Shown: one piece after another, positions 1 through 11,788 of the stretch
Layout of the letters: each line of letters opens with the position of its first letter
How positions within the stretch are numbered: position 1 is the first letter of the stretch
From: Corynebacterium camporealensis
GTDB taxonomy: Bacteria > Actinomycetota > Actinomycetes > Mycobacteriales > Mycobacteriaceae
DNA length: 64,000 bases
Assembly: GCF_000980815.1 (NCBI RefSeq)
Contig: NZ_CP011311.1
Coordinates: 1,689,815 to 1,753,814, forward strand
Direction of reading: 5' to 3'
Made by a program: the position numbers and the translations under genes
Notes under the pieces: model-generated
Told to the model about the DNA's origin: nothing
Seen by the model: only the letters and a program-made list of their open reading frames with translations
The model's database searches: none

Positions 1-501
1 AGAAGCTAGCACGATGTAACGGTAGGAGTTAGCCGGGTGCACGCCTAGGGAGACCTCAGTGGAGATCATGTACGGGCGGATGTAGAGGGACTCTTCGCCA
101 CCGGCGGCCGGGACCCAGTCGCCATCGACAGCTAGCAGCTGGCGGATGGACTCGACGAATTCATCGACAGGCAGCTCCGGCATCGCCATGCGTCGAGCGG
201 AGTTAGCCAGGCGCTCACCGTTTTGTTCCGGACGGAAAGAAACCAGCTCACCGTTGGGCTGACGGTAGACCTTCAGGCCCTCGAAAATGGCCTGTCCGTA
301 GTGGAAGACGTTGGAGGCCGGGTCCATGATTAGTGGCTGGTACGGCACGACCTGTGCGTTGTGCCAACCATCGGCTTCGCTCCAGTCGATGGTGACCATG
401 TGGTCGCTAAAGTACTTGCCAAAACCTGGGTTGGCCAGAATCTTGTCCAACTCCTCCGGGGAGGTTGGATTGTCAGTGCGAGTCACGGTGTAGTTCAGCA
501 T
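1..501 (-). CDS. ilvE: Branched-chain amino acid aminotransferase (N-terminal part, cut by window edge)
   Basis: This enzyme uses PLP to move the amino group between glutamate and the 2-keto acids of valine, leucine and isoleucine in the cytosol. Only the first 167 residues are in the window. They contain FHYGQAIFEGLKVYR, typical of class IV aminotransferases, followed by a LYIRPYMI stretch. The PLP lysine should lie beyond the edge, so activity cannot be judged. The start is the ATG at 499-501 with AAGGAG at 514-519. It is divergent from the leucyl aminopeptidase gene, leaving about 105 bases for two promoters. Confidence 0.93.
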   Translation of the reverse strand, partial: MLNYTVTRTDNPTSPEELDKILANPGFGKYFSDHMVTIDWSEADGWHNAQVVPYQPLIMDPASNVFHYGQAIFEGLKVYRQPNGELVSFRPEQNGERLANSARRMAMPELPVDEFVESIRQLLAVDGDWVPAAGGEESLYIRPYMISTEVSLGVHPANSYRYIVLAS

Positions 502-606
502 GACCTTAATGTACTCCTTTAACTATTGGGAGGCAGGAATAGGGGTGCATTCACAAACGCGTATGGTGGTAGGTCATAAAAGTATTCCCAATTAAAGGAG
601 GATTCA

Positions 607-2118
607 GTGGCAGCATCGACTGTTGACCTACCCGCACGCGGCAGCTTTCCGGAGGTGAAGCTGGCAAAGAAGGCTCCAAAGAAGGCTGATGCCCTGCTGG
701 TTGTAGCATTTAAGGGCGAGGAAGGCCTGGAGCTTCCTGCTAGCTCCCTGCTGGGCGGTTCTGCTACCCGTGCGCTCTACGAATCCCTGACTGCCGTTGG
801 TGCTACCGGTAAGGCCAACGAGGTCACCCGCGTGCCGGCTCCGGCGAAGGCTGGTGTGGCCTCAGTTATCGCTGTGGGCTTGGGCGATGCCGATGAGCTT
901 GACGATGAAACCATGCGCCGCGCCGCCGGCACCGCCGCACGTGCACTCAAGGGCGTGGGCACTGTTGCAACCTCCCTGGGTGATTTCGGTCTGGCCGCTG
1001 CTGTCGAGGGCATCATCCTAGGCGGCTACAACCACCGCGGCATCCGCTCTTCTGAGCTTGCCGATAAGGAAGCACCAGCTACCGTCGTCTTCGCTGACGA
1101 TAAGTCCAAGGCCAAGGAGTTCGAGGCAGCCAAGATTGGCGCTGAGTCCGTCCTGCTGGCCCGCGACCTGGTCAACACCCCGTCGAACTTCCTCTACCCG
1201 GAGTCCTACGCAGAGTTCCTGCGCGCCCAGGGCGAAGAAGTCGGCCTGGACGTGGAAATCCTGGATGAGAAGGAGCTGAAGAAGCAGGGCTTCGGCGGCA
1301 TCCTGTCTGTTGGCCAGGGTTCTGCTCGCCCACCGCGCCTGGTTCGCCTGACCTGGGCCCCGCGCAAGGCTAAGCGCTCTGTCGCACTGGTTGGCAAGGG
1401 TATTACCTTCGATACCGGCGGAATTTCTTTGAAGCCAGGTTCTGGCATGTGGGACATGATTTCTGACATGGGTGGTTCTGCTGCCATGGCTGCCTCCATC
1501 ATCGCTGCAGCCAAGCTCGAACTACCGGTCAAAGTCACCGCTACCCTGCCGCTGGCAGAAAACATGCCTTCCGGTTCTGCCACCCGCCCAGGCGATGTCA
1601 TCACCCACTACGGCGGCAAGACCTCTGAGGTTCTCAACACTGACGCTGAGGGCCGCCTGGTGCTTGCCGATGCCATCGCACGCGCCAGCGAAGACAACCC
1701 GGACTACCTGCTGGAGACCGCTACCCTGACCGGTGCACAGATGGTTGCTCTCGGCGACCGCACCGCCGGCATCATGGGCTCGGATGAGCTGCGCGACCAC
1801 CTGGCTGAGCTGGGCCGCTCCGTAGGTGAGAACGCCTGGGCTATGCCGCTGCTGGAAGAGCACGACGAGCAGCTGAAGTCCGGCAACGCCGATATGCGCA
1901 ACATCCACGTCAAGCGCGAGGGCGGCATGGAATTTGCTGGTACCTACCTCAAGCAGTTCGTGGGCGAAGGCATCGAGTGGGCTCACATCGATATCGCTGG
2001 CCCATCCATGAACGGCGGCAGTGCCTGGGGCTACACCCCGAAGCAGGCTACCGGCGTTCCGGTACGCACCATCATCGCTGCACTGACTGAGATTTCGCAG
2101 CAGAAAAAGAAGAAGTAA
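607..2118 (+). CDS. pepA: Leucyl aminopeptidase, M17 family
   Basis: This cytosolic two-metal exopeptidase removes N-terminal residues from peptides. The 503-residue length is normal for the family. The metal and active-site region VGKGITFDTGGISLKPG and the family signature NTDAEGRL are both intact in the C-terminal catalytic domain; the N-terminal macro-like domain precedes them. The start is a GTG at 607 with a strong AAAGGAGG at 594-601. The last residues are a lysine run. The gene ends before a two-way hairpin at 2171 and converges on a small gene on the other strand, so it is probably monocistronic. Confidence 0.95.
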   Translation: MAASTVDLPARGSFPEVKLAKKAPKKADALLVVAFKGEEGLELPASSLLGGSATRALYESLTAVGATGKANEVTRVPAPAKAGVASVIAVGLGDADELDDETMRRAAGTAARALKGVGTVATSLGDFGLAAAVEGIILGGYNHRGIRSSELADKEAPATVVFADDKSKAKEFEAAKIGAESVLLARDLVNTPSNFLYPESYAEFLRAQGEEVGLDVEILDEKELKKQGFGGILSVGQGSARPPRLVRLTWAPRKAKRSVALVGKGITFDTGGISLKPGSGMWDMISDMGGSAAMAASIIAAAKLELPVKVTATLPLAENMPSGSATRPGDVITHYGGKTSEVLNTDAEGRLVLADAIARASEDNPDYLLETATLTGAQMVALGDRTAGIMGSDELRDHLAELGRSVGENAWAMPLLEEHDEQLKSGNADMRNIHVKREGGMEFAGTYLKQFVGEGIEWAHIDIAGPSMNGGSAWGYTPKQATGVPVRTIIAALTEISQQKKKK

Positions 2119-2170
2119 AGCGCTGCGTTAAGCTGCAGCGTGAAAACGCTGCAACGCTAAAAACACAGAG

Positions 2171-2208
2171 AAGGTGGCTGGCTCTATGAGCTAGCCACCT
2201 TTACTTTT
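2171..2208. terminator. Bidirectional terminator between pepA and the converging gene
   Basis: The inverted repeat GGTGGCTGGCTC / GAGCTAGCCACC around a three-base loop has A-rich sequence on its left and TTTACTTTT on its right, so it can end transcription from both converging genes. Confidence 0.8.
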
Positions 2209-2238
2209 AGCTTGATGGTGCGTCTACGACGCTGACCA

Positions 2239-2649
2239 TCAACCGACACTGTCTCCAGTGTCTGGGTTTTGGCCCTTTTCAAAGCGGGCGCGACGCTCGC
2301 GTTGTTCTTCACGCTTACGCAGAATCCGCTCGCGCTCCATGCGCTCGCGCATCCGCTGCGGGTAACCGGTGTCTTCGACGTCGTAGACCGGGCACTGCAG
2401 TAGCTTGGCGACGGCGTCGATACCTTTTGGTCCACCAATGCGACGGCGAATGAATTCCCCGTTTTCGTCTACGACGACGACAGACATCTCGTTGACGACG
2501 GTCTCGGGCTCAATAAAGGCCTCGATGAACGCACGTCCTGCAACCCATTTTTGCAGTTCCGCCGCGTCTTCTTCACGGATCGTTTCTCCTGGACCACGGG
2601 GTGGTCGCAGCGGGGATCCTGACTTGTTGCGACGGAAGAGGTTGAACAT
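2239..2649 (-). CDS. Conserved actinobacterial protein of unknown function
   Basis: I do not recognise a named family. The 136-residue protein is cytosolic and soluble, with an Arg/Pro-rich N-terminus, a central part with a VVVVDENGEFIRRRIGGPKG segment that looks like a small alpha/beta domain, and a very charged Arg/Glu-rich C-terminal helix from about residue 100. It lies between pepA and aceF on the opposite strand and starts 125 bases from aceF. The coding frame is convincing because of its regular codon positions, a sensible ATG at 2649 and a shared terminator with pepA. Its role is unknown. Confidence 0.75.
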   Translation of the reverse strand: MFNLFRRNKSGSPLRPPRGPGETIREEDAAELQKWVAGRAFIEAFIEPETVVNEMSVVVVDENGEFIRRRIGGPKGIDAVAKLLQCPVYDVEDTGYPQRMRERMERERILRKREEQRERRARFEKGQNPDTGDSVG

Positions 2650-2774
2650 GATTTAACACCTTACCCGCAAGGAGGGTAGCTAATAGCACCCACTTACACG
2701 CGCCCGTTGCAATCAAGCTGTAGGATTGGGCAACAGCGATATTTACTTCCAACTTTCGAGGAGTCTTATTTCTC

Positions 2775-4982
2775 ATGGCGCACTCCGTTGAGATGCCCGA
2801 ACTGGGCGAATCCGTAACCGAAGGCACGATCTCCCAGTGGCTGAAGTCCGTCGGCGATACCGTCGAGGTCGACGAGGCCCTGCTCGAGGTCTCCACCGAC
2901 AAGGTCGATACCGAAATTCCTTCCCCGGTAGCCGGCACCATTCTGGAAATTAAGGCCGAGGAAGACGACACCATCGAGGTCGGCGAAGTCATCGCCATCA
3001 TCGGTGACGAGGATGAGTCTGCTAACGATTCCGACGATGACGACGAAGACTCCAAGGACGAGTCCGACGACTCCTCCGAGGATAAGGACGACGAAGAGTC
3101 TGACGACTCTTCGGATGACAAGGACGAAAAGAAGGAAAAGAAGTCCAAGGGCGGCTCCGGCGACGCATCTGACGTAGAGATGCCAGAGCTCGGCGAGTCC
3201 GTTACCGAAGGCACCATTACTCAGTGGCTGAAGTCCGTCGGCGACGAGGTCGAGGTCGACGAGCCACTGCTCGAGGTCTCCACCGACAAGGTCGACACCG
3301 AGATTCCTTCCCCTGTCGCTGGCACCCTGATCGAGATCCTCGCCGAGGAAGACGACACCGTTGAGGTCGGCGAAGTCATCGCTCGCGTGGGTGACGAAGA
3401 CGCCGCAGGCTCCTCTGGCGATGATGACGACGAGGACGAAGACGACTCCAAGGACGAGGAGAAGGAAGAGTCCAAGGAAGACTCTGACGACTCTTCGGAT
3501 GACAAGGACGAGAAGTCCGAGAAGAAGGACAAGAAGGAGTCCAAGGGCGGCTCCGGCGAGGCATCCGACGTGGAGATGCCTGAGCTCGGCGAGTCCGTTA
3601 CCGAAGGCACCATTACCCAGTGGCTGAAGTCCGTCGGCGACGAAGTCGAGGTCGACGAGCCACTGCTCGAGGTCTCCACCGACAAGGTCGACACCGAGAT
3701 TCCTTCCCCGGTAGCCGGCACCCTGGTTGAAATCCTGGCTGAGGAGGACGACACCATCGAGGTGGGCGCCGTTATCGCACGCATCGGTGACGAAGACGCG
3801 GCAGAGTCTGGCGACTCTGACGATGATTCGGATGACGAAGACGAGTCCAAGGACGAAGAGAACGAGAAGAAGTCCGCTGACTCTGATGAGGAGCAGAAGG
3901 ACGACTCCGCAGACTCTGACGACGCCAAGAAGAAGGCCAAGGAGAAGGAAGAGTCTGACGACTCTTCGGAGGATAAGGACGACAAGAAGTCCGAGCCCAA
4001 GGATGAGAAGAAGTCCGACGATAAGAAGGTCAACTCCGGCGATGACGTTCCTTACGTCACCCCGCTGGTGCGCAAGCTGGCTGAAAAGCACGGTGTAGAC
4101 CTGAAGCAGGTTGAGGGCACCGGTGTTGGTGGCCGCATCCGCAAGCAGGACGTGCTGGCTGCTGCTGAAGAGGGCGAGAAGCCGGTTGAAGACAAGGACT
4201 CCGGTTCTTCCGATCCGCGCGCTAACTGGTCCACCAAGTCCGTGGACCTGGACAAGCAGGAGCTCATCGGCACCACCCAGAAGGTCAACCGTATCCGCGA
4301 GATCACGGCTACCAAGATGGTGGAAGCCCTGCAGATTTCTGCACAGCTCACCCACGTTCAGGAAGTCGATATGACTGCCATCTGGGACCTGCGCAAGAAG
4401 TCCAAGCAGGCATTCATCGATAAGCACGGTGCAAACCTGTCCTTCCTGCCGTTCATCGTGAAGGCCACCGTTGAGGCTCTGGTCTACCACCCGAACGTCA
4501 ACGCCTCCTACGACCCGAAGTCCAAGGAGATGACCTACCACGAGGACGTCAACGTCGCGATTGCCGTGGACACCCCACGTGGTCTGCTGACCCCGGTCAT
4601 CCACAAGGCACAGGAAAAGACCCTGCCGGAGATCGCACAGGCTATCGCTGAGCTGGCTGACAAGGCCCGCAACAACAAGCTGAAGCCGAACGACCTGACC
4701 GGTGCTACCTTCACCGTGACCAACATCGGTTCCGAAGGTGCCCTGCTGGATACCCCGATTCTGGTTCCGCCGCAGGCAGGCATCCTGGGCACTGCCGCTA
4801 TCACCAAGCGTGCAGTTGTCGTCACCGAGGACGGCCAGGACGCCATCGCTATTCGCCAGATGTGCTACCTGCCATTCACCTACGACCACCAGGTCGTCGA
4901 TGGTGCAGATGCAGGTCGCTTCATCACCACCATCAGGGATCGTCTCGAGACCGCAGATTTCGAGGCTGACCTCGACATCTAA
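2775..4982 (+). CDS. aceF: Dihydrolipoamide acyltransferase E2 with three lipoyl domains
   Basis: E2 carries acyl groups on swinging lipoyl arms and transfers them to CoA. In corynebacteria a single AceF serves the pyruvate dehydrogenase complex, which also associates with the oxoglutarate dehydrogenase. The 735 residues hold three lipoyl domains (about 1-80, 135-215 and 268-345), each with the lysine in EVSTDKVDTEIPSP, then a peripheral subunit-binding domain near 425-465 (VTPLVRKLAEKHGVDL, GGRIRKQDV), then the catalytic domain with FTYDHQVVDGAD, the HxxxDG active site, near residue 700. The start ATG has GAGGAG at 2758-2763. The linkers are unusually rich in Asp, Ser, Glu and Lys instead of Ala and Pro. 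A strong terminator follows. Confidence 0.95.
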   Translation: MAHSVEMPELGESVTEGTISQWLKSVGDTVEVDEALLEVSTDKVDTEIPSPVAGTILEIKAEEDDTIEVGEVIAIIGDEDESANDSDDDDEDSKDESDDSSEDKDDEESDDSSDDKDEKKEKKSKGGSGDASDVEMPELGESVTEGTITQWLKSVGDEVEVDEPLLEVSTDKVDTEIPSPVAGTLIEILAEEDDTVEVGEVIARVGDEDAAGSSGDDDDEDEDDSKDEEKEESKEDSDDSSDDKDEKSEKKDKKESKGGSGEASDVEMPELGESVTEGTITQWLKSVGDEVEVDEPLLEVSTDKVDTEIPSPVAGTLVEILAEEDDTIEVGAVIARIGDEDAAESGDSDDDSDDEDESKDEENEKKSADSDEEQKDDSADSDDAKKKAKEKEESDDSSEDKDDKKSEPKDEKKSDDKKVNSGDDVPYVTPLVRKLAEKHGVDLKQVEGTGVGGRIRKQDVLAAAEEGEKPVEDKDSGSSDPRANWSTKSVDLDKQELIGTTQKVNRIREITATKMVEALQISAQLTHVQEVDMTAIWDLRKKSKQAFIDKHGANLSFLPFIVKATVEALVYHPNVNASYDPKSKEMTYHEDVNVAIAVDTPRGLLTPVIHKAQEKTLPEIAQAIAELADKARNNKLKPNDLTGATFTVTNIGSEGALLDTPILVPPQAGILGTAAITKRAVVVTEDGQDAIAIRQMCYLPFTYDHQVVDGADAGRFITTIRDRLETADFEADLDI
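3147..3736 (+). repeat. aceF: Near-identical DNA repeats of lipoyl modules 2 and 3
   Basis: The DNA of lipoyl module 2 (about 3147-3340) recurs 396 bases later as module 3 (about 3543-3736) with only scattered silent or conservative changes. Module 1 (from about 2780) is similar but more diverged. The repeats are in frame and give the three-lipoyl architecture. Confidence 0.85.
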
Positions 4983-5006
4983 GGTCTAGATGACCGCAAG
5001 CGTTTC

Positions 5007-5057
5007 CCGCCGCAGTAGCTGATAATCAGCCGCTGCGGCGGTTTCGCGTTTTTCGCC
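5007..5057 (+). terminator. Rho-independent terminator after aceF
   Basis: CCGCCGCAG at 5007-5015 pairs perfectly with CTGCGGCGG at 5033-5041, and an inner GCTGA/TCAGC pair lies between them. TTTCGCGTTTTT follows. It separates aceF from the glycine cleavage genes. Confidence 0.85.
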
Positions 5058-5170
5058 ACTACCCCCGTTGGGTAGACCGAATGTTGAACAATTATTCGTT
5101 CCTAGCTCGACTGTGGCTCACATCGCATAAATTGACAGGGGTGACCACAACCAATGTGTTTTAGAACTCT

Positions 5171-5176
5171 TATACT
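5171..5176 (+). promoter_or_regulatory. Candidate -10 element for the gcvPTH genes
   Basis: TATACT lies 46 bases before the gcvP start, in an AT-rich patch. There is no good -35 at the usual distance; a perfect TTGACA at 5132-5137 is too far upstream for this -10. The 5007-5221 gap shows no glycine riboswitch core that I can see. Confidence 0.35.
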
Positions 5177-5221
5177 TGTGGCAAGTTATCTGCCCGCAGA
5201 TCCCAAGGAGTGCATAATTCC

Positions 5222-8056
<2,835 letters not shown>

Positions 8057-8087
8057 GTCAAGTACACCCTCAGAGAAAGGAACCACT

Positions 8088-9200
8088 ATGAGCGAATTGC
8101 TAACCTCTCCTCTCAATGCCGAGCATGAGAAGCTGGGCGCTACCTTTACCGCCTTCGGTCCGTGGAATATGCCGCTGAAGTACGACAACGAGCTCGAAGA
8201 GCACCGCGCCGTGCGCAACGCTGCCGGTATTTTCGACCTGTCGCACATGGGCGAAATCTGGGTCAAGGGCCCGGATGCCGGCAAGTTCTTGTCCTATTCC
8301 TTCATCTCCAACCTGGAGCCGCTGAAGGTGGGCAAGGCGAAGTACTCCATGATTGCTGCAGAAGATGGCGGCATCATCGATGACCTGATTTCCTACCGCT
8401 TCGAAGACGAGAAGTTCCTCGTCGTGCCGAATGCAGGCAATGCGGAGATTGTGTGGGAAGAGCTCAACAAGCGCGCTGAGGGCTTCGACGTGGAGCTGGA
8501 AAATGAGTCCCGCGACGTTGCCATGATTGCTGTGCAGGGCCCGAAGGCTGCAGAAATCCTGGTCCCGCTGGTTGAGGACAACAAGCAGGAAGACGTCCAC
8601 GAGCTCGGTTACTACGCCGCCACCATGGCTAAAGTCGCTCGTACCTTCGCCATCGTTGCTCGTACCGGCTACACCGGCGAGGATGGCTTCGAGATCATCG
8701 TCTACAACGCCGATGCCCCAGCGCTCTGGGAAGAACTGCTCAAGGCTGGCGAAGAATACGACCTGCGCCCGTGTGGTCTGGCTGCACGCGACTCGCTGCG
8801 CCTGGAAGCTGGCATGCCACTGTATGGCAACGAGCTCTCCCGCGATATCACCCCAGTCGAGGCAGGCATGGCACGTGCCTTTGCCAAGAAGGAAGCTGAC
8901 TTCGTCGGTGCTGACGTCATGCGCAAGCGCGCCGAGGAAGGCCCGCAGGTCGCTATCACCGGCCTGACCTCCGACCAGCGTCGTGCTGCTCGTGCGGGTG
9001 CTGAGGTCTACGTCGGCGATACCAAGGTCGGCACCGTCACCTCGGGTCAGCCCTCGCCCACCCTGGGCCACCCGGTCGCGATTGCGCTGCTGGATACCTC
9101 CGCAGAGCTTTCCGATGGCGACGCCGTCGAGGTGGACATCCGCGGCAAGCGCTACCCCTTCACCGTAACCGCAATGCCGTTCTACAAGCGCGAGCGCTAA
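8088..9200 (+). CDS. gcvT: Aminomethyltransferase, T protein of the glycine cleavage system
   Basis: GcvT releases ammonia from the aminomethyl-lipoyl group on GcvH and moves the one-carbon unit to tetrahydrofolate. The 370-residue protein has the expected N-terminus (FGPWNMPLKYDNELEEHRAV, FDLSHMGEI) and the folate-binding core with ARTGYTGEDGFEI and GLAARDSLRLEAGMPLYGNE. The ATG at 8088 is preceded by GAAAGGA at about 8075-8081; the open frame runs upstream into gcvP, but that part is not translated with a ribosome-binding site. It is the middle gene of the gcvPTH set. Confidence 0.95.
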   Translation: MSELLTSPLNAEHEKLGATFTAFGPWNMPLKYDNELEEHRAVRNAAGIFDLSHMGEIWVKGPDAGKFLSYSFISNLEPLKVGKAKYSMIAAEDGGIIDDLISYRFEDEKFLVVPNAGNAEIVWEELNKRAEGFDVELENESRDVAMIAVQGPKAAEILVPLVEDNKQEDVHELGYYAATMAKVARTFAIVARTGYTGEDGFEIIVYNADAPALWEELLKAGEEYDLRPCGLAARDSLRLEAGMPLYGNELSRDITPVEAGMARAFAKKEADFVGADVMRKRAEEGPQVAITGLTSDQRRAARAGAEVYVGDTKVGTVTSGQPSPTLGHPVAIALLDTSAELSDGDAVEVDIRGKRYPFTVTAMPFYKRER

Positions 9201-9248
9201 GAACCAACTAGGATTCAATCAAAACTAATTCTCCGAAAGGAAAGCACC

Positions 9249-9641
9249 ATGTCTAACCTTCCTGCAGATTTTTCCTACTCCGAAGATCACGAGTGGATCA
9301 ACGCCCCGGCCGACAAGGTCGAAGGCGAAACCGTCCGCATTGGTATCACCTCTGTTGCTGCTGACCGCCTGGGCGAGGTCGTCTTCGCCGAGCTGCCGGA
9401 GGTAGGCGACGACGTCACCGCTGGCGAGACCTGTGGTGAGGTCGAGTCCACCAAGTCCGTCTCCGACCTCTACAGCCCAGTCACCGGCACCGTGACTGCC
9501 GTCAACGACGCTGTGCACGATGACTACGCCACCATCAACAACGATCCTTTCGGCGAAGGCTGGCTCTTCGAGGTCGAGGTCTCCGAAGCTGGCGAGCTGC
9601 AGACCGCTGAAGAATACGCTGCTGCCAACGGCGTGAACTAG
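9249..9641 (+). CDS. gcvH: Glycine cleavage system H protein
   Basis: GcvH is the small lipoyl carrier that shuttles the aminomethyl group between GcvP, GcvT and the dihydrolipoamide dehydrogenase. The 130 residues have the family pattern with the lipoyl lysine in [12 protein letters not shown] at about residue 69 and the preceding YSEDHEWI. The start ATG has GAAAGGAAAG just upstream. A terminator follows, and then lipB and lipA, the enzymes that make its lipoyl group. Confidence 0.95.
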   Translation: MSNLPADFSYSEDHEWINAPADKVEGETVRIGITSVAADRLGEVVFAELPEVGDDVTAGETCGEVESTKSVSDLYSPVTGTVTAVNDAVHDDYATINNDPFGEGWLFEVEVSEAGELQTAEEYAAANGVN

Positions 9642-9698
9642 AGGCAGCGCTACCGCTACCTCTAAGTTCACGCTGAGCTGAGGTAACCGGAACGAAAA

Positions 9699-9731
9699 TG
9701 GGAGAACGTGGAATGCGTTCTCCCCTTTTTG
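9699..9731 (+). terminator. Rho-independent terminator after gcvH
   Basis: GGGAGAACG and CGTTCTCCC form a perfect 9-base-pair stem with a seven-base loop, followed by CTTTTTG. Confidence 0.85.
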
Positions 9732-9765
9732 CGTTGCGTTAGACAAAGGACAACACTGGAGGATT

Positions 9766-10569
9766 ATGACCGCACCACGCGAACCATTTTTCCCCGCCGA
9801 ACGCTCCATCCGTGCCTCCGAAGAACCCTTCGAAGTCAGGTATTTAGGCCGGATGGATTATCAAGAGGCGTGGGATCTGCAGGCGGACATCGCAAAGCAG
9901 CGCGCCGCAGGTGACGTCAATGATGTGGTGCTGGTGGTCGAGCACCCCAACATCTACACCGCGGGCAAGCGCACCTTGGACTCGGACCGTCCAACCAACG
10001 GGCTGCCAGTCATTGATGTCGACCGCGGCGGGCGCATTACCTGGCACGGTGAGGGCCAACTGGTGGTCTATCCGATTATTAAGCTGGCAGAACCTGTCGA
10101 TGTTGTCGATTACGTGCGCCGCCTGGAAGAAGCCATCATCCACACCGTGCGTCAGATGGGCGTTGCCTCTGCGGGCCGCATCGATGGCCGCTCGGGCGTG
10201 TGGGTGCCGTCGACTACTGAACCGAAGGACTCGGCCGCACCGCACCGCGACCGCAAGATTGCCGCATTGGGTATTCGCATTACCCGCGGGGTGACCATGC
10301 ATGGTCTGGCGCTGAACTGCGATAACACGCTGGAATACTATGACCACATTGTCGCCTGCGGCATTGATGATGCGGACGTGACCACCCTGTCGCTGGAGCT
10401 GGGCAAGGATGTCACCATCGACGATGCCACGCAGCCGCTGCTGCAAGCGCTTGACGATGCCCTCTCTGGCCGCATGGTGGTTGCCGATCACACCTTTGGT
10501 TCCGCGCCAGATCCCGGAAAAGCAGCCGCTGAGCAGGCCCGTGCAGCCCGTAAAGCACGTGGCGAATAA
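9766..10569 (+). CDS. lipB: Octanoyl-[acyl carrier protein]:protein N-octanoyltransferase
   Basis: LipB moves the octanoyl chain from acyl carrier protein to the lipoyl-domain lysines of AceF and GcvH, the first step of lipoate assembly. The 267 residues contain the [18 protein letters not shown] substrate-pocket signature, the lysine in KIAALGIRI and the cysteine in LALNCD that form the catalytic pair. The C-terminus has an Ala/Arg-rich tail that is not part of the core fold. The ATG follows GGAGG closely. lipA begins 42 bases later, so the two are probably co-transcribed. Confidence 0.95.
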   Translation: MTAPREPFFPAERSIRASEEPFEVRYLGRMDYQEAWDLQADIAKQRAAGDVNDVVLVVEHPNIYTAGKRTLDSDRPTNGLPVIDVDRGGRITWHGEGQLVVYPIIKLAEPVDVVDYVRRLEEAIIHTVRQMGVASAGRIDGRSGVWVPSTTEPKDSAAPHRDRKIAALGIRITRGVTMHGLALNCDNTLEYYDHIVACGIDDADVTTLSLELGKDVTIDDATQPLLQALDDALSGRMVVADHTFGSAPDPGKAAAEQARAARKARGE

Positions 10570-10611
10570 TCTATTAGCCAGATCCCAAATGAATACGTAG
10601 AGTGAGTTTTT

Positions 10612-11703
10612 GTGACTGTTAAGCCTGAAGGACGCAAGATGCTCCGCATTGAAAAGAAGAATGCGGAATCCCCCATCGAACAGAAGCCGCGCTGGATTCG
10701 TAACCAGGTGCGCACTGGCCCCGGCTATGAGGATATGAAGTCGCGTGTGTCCGGCGCTTCGCTGCACACCGTGTGCCAGGAGGCGGGCTGCCCCAACATC
10801 CACGAGTGCTGGGAATCCCGTGAGGCCACCTTCCTCATCGGCGGTGACAAGTGCACCCGTCGTTGCGACTTCTGCGATATCGCTACCGGTAAGCCGGAGC
10901 CACTCGACCGCGATGAGCCGCGCCGTGTGGCTGAGAACATCCGCGAGATGGATCTGAACTACACCACCATTACTGGTGTTACCCGTGACGATCTGCCGGA
11001 TGAGGGCGCGTGGCTGTATGCGGAAATCGTGCGCAAGATTCACGAGCTCAACCCGCACACCGGTGTCGAGAACCTCACCCCGGACTTCTCCGGTAAGCCG
11101 GACCTGTTAGAAGAGGTCTTTGAGGCCCGCCCGGAGGTCTTCGCGCACAACCTGGAAACCGTGCCGCGTATTTTCAAGCGCATCCGCCCGGCCTTCCGCT
11201 ACGAGCGCTCCCTGGACGTTATCCGCCAGGCCCACGAGTACGGTCTGATTACCAAGTCCAACCTGATTCTGGGCATGGGTGAAACCGCAGAAGAAATCGA
11301 AGAGGCCCTGCGCGACCTGCGTGAGGTCGGCTGCGACATCATCACCATTACCCAGTACCTGCGCCCGGGCCCGCGCTTCCACCCGATTGAGCGCTGGGTG
11401 CGCCCAGAGGAGTTCGTGGAGCACTCCAAGCTGGCTAAGGAGCTCGGCTTCGGCGGCGTTATGTCTGGCCCGCTGGTGCGTTCTTCCTACCGCGCTGGTC
11501 GTCTTTACGTCCAGGCTATGGAAGCCCGCGGTCTGGAACTGCCGGATCACCTCAAGCACCTGGCGGAAACCTCCAAGGGCGCTACCGCTCAGGAAGCTTC
11601 CACCCTGCTGGATAAGTACGGTCCTTCGGAAGAAACTCCGGTGACCACCCGCATGGCGAAGACTCCGGCTAACGCCAACTCGGCTGCTGCCACCGTTCGC
11701 TAA
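10612..11703 (+). CDS. lipA: Lipoyl synthase
   Basis: LipA is a radical SAM enzyme that inserts two sulfur atoms into protein-bound octanoyl chains. The 363 residues contain both iron-sulfur cluster motifs: the auxiliary cluster [12 protein letters not shown] (Cx4Cx5C) and the radical SAM motif CTRRCDFC (Cx3Cx2C). The start used here is the GTG at 10612; its ribosome-binding site (GAGTGAG) is weak, and an ATG nine codons later (MLRIEKKN) is the alternative. The C-terminal tail after about residue 335 is Ala/Thr-rich. A terminator follows. Confidence 0.95.
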   Translation: MTVKPEGRKMLRIEKKNAESPIEQKPRWIRNQVRTGPGYEDMKSRVSGASLHTVCQEAGCPNIHECWESREATFLIGGDKCTRRCDFCDIATGKPEPLDRDEPRRVAENIREMDLNYTTITGVTRDDLPDEGAWLYAEIVRKIHELNPHTGVENLTPDFSGKPDLLEEVFEARPEVFAHNLETVPRIFKRIRPAFRYERSLDVIRQAHEYGLITKSNLILGMGETAEEIEEALRDLREVGCDIITITQYLRPGPRFHPIERWVRPEEFVEHSKLAKELGFGGVMSGPLVRSSYRAGRLYVQAMEARGLELPDHLKHLAETSKGATAQEASTLLDKYGPSEETPVTTRMAKTPANANSAAATVR

Positions 11704-11720
11704 AAATTTCAGCGAATTTC

Positions 11721-11754
11721 GACCCCGTTGCTTGGATAAGCGCGGGGTCGTTTT
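11721..11754 (+). terminator. Rho-independent terminator after lipA
   Basis: GACCCCG at 11721-11727 pairs with CGGGGTC at 11743-11749, with an inner GCTT/AAGC pair, and GTTTT follows. Confidence 0.8.
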
Positions 11755-11788
11755 AACATTTATCTCCCTTGACCTTAAAGTAGGAGCC

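Noticed and set aside
2766..4889. 707-residue open frame on the minus strand, antisense to aceF
   Set aside because: It mirrors the repetitive, codon-biased aceF frame, which has all three lipoyl lysines and the active site. The antisense product is a Val/Leu/Gly-rich repeat without a sensible start signal.
4983..5221. Glycine riboswitch upstream of gcvP
   Set aside because: I looked for the paired aptamer core and saw only the aceF terminator and promoter-like boxes.
8100..9218. 372-residue minus-strand frame over gcvT
   Set aside because: It lies entirely across a gene with clear GcvT motifs; it is a by-product of high-G+C codon use.
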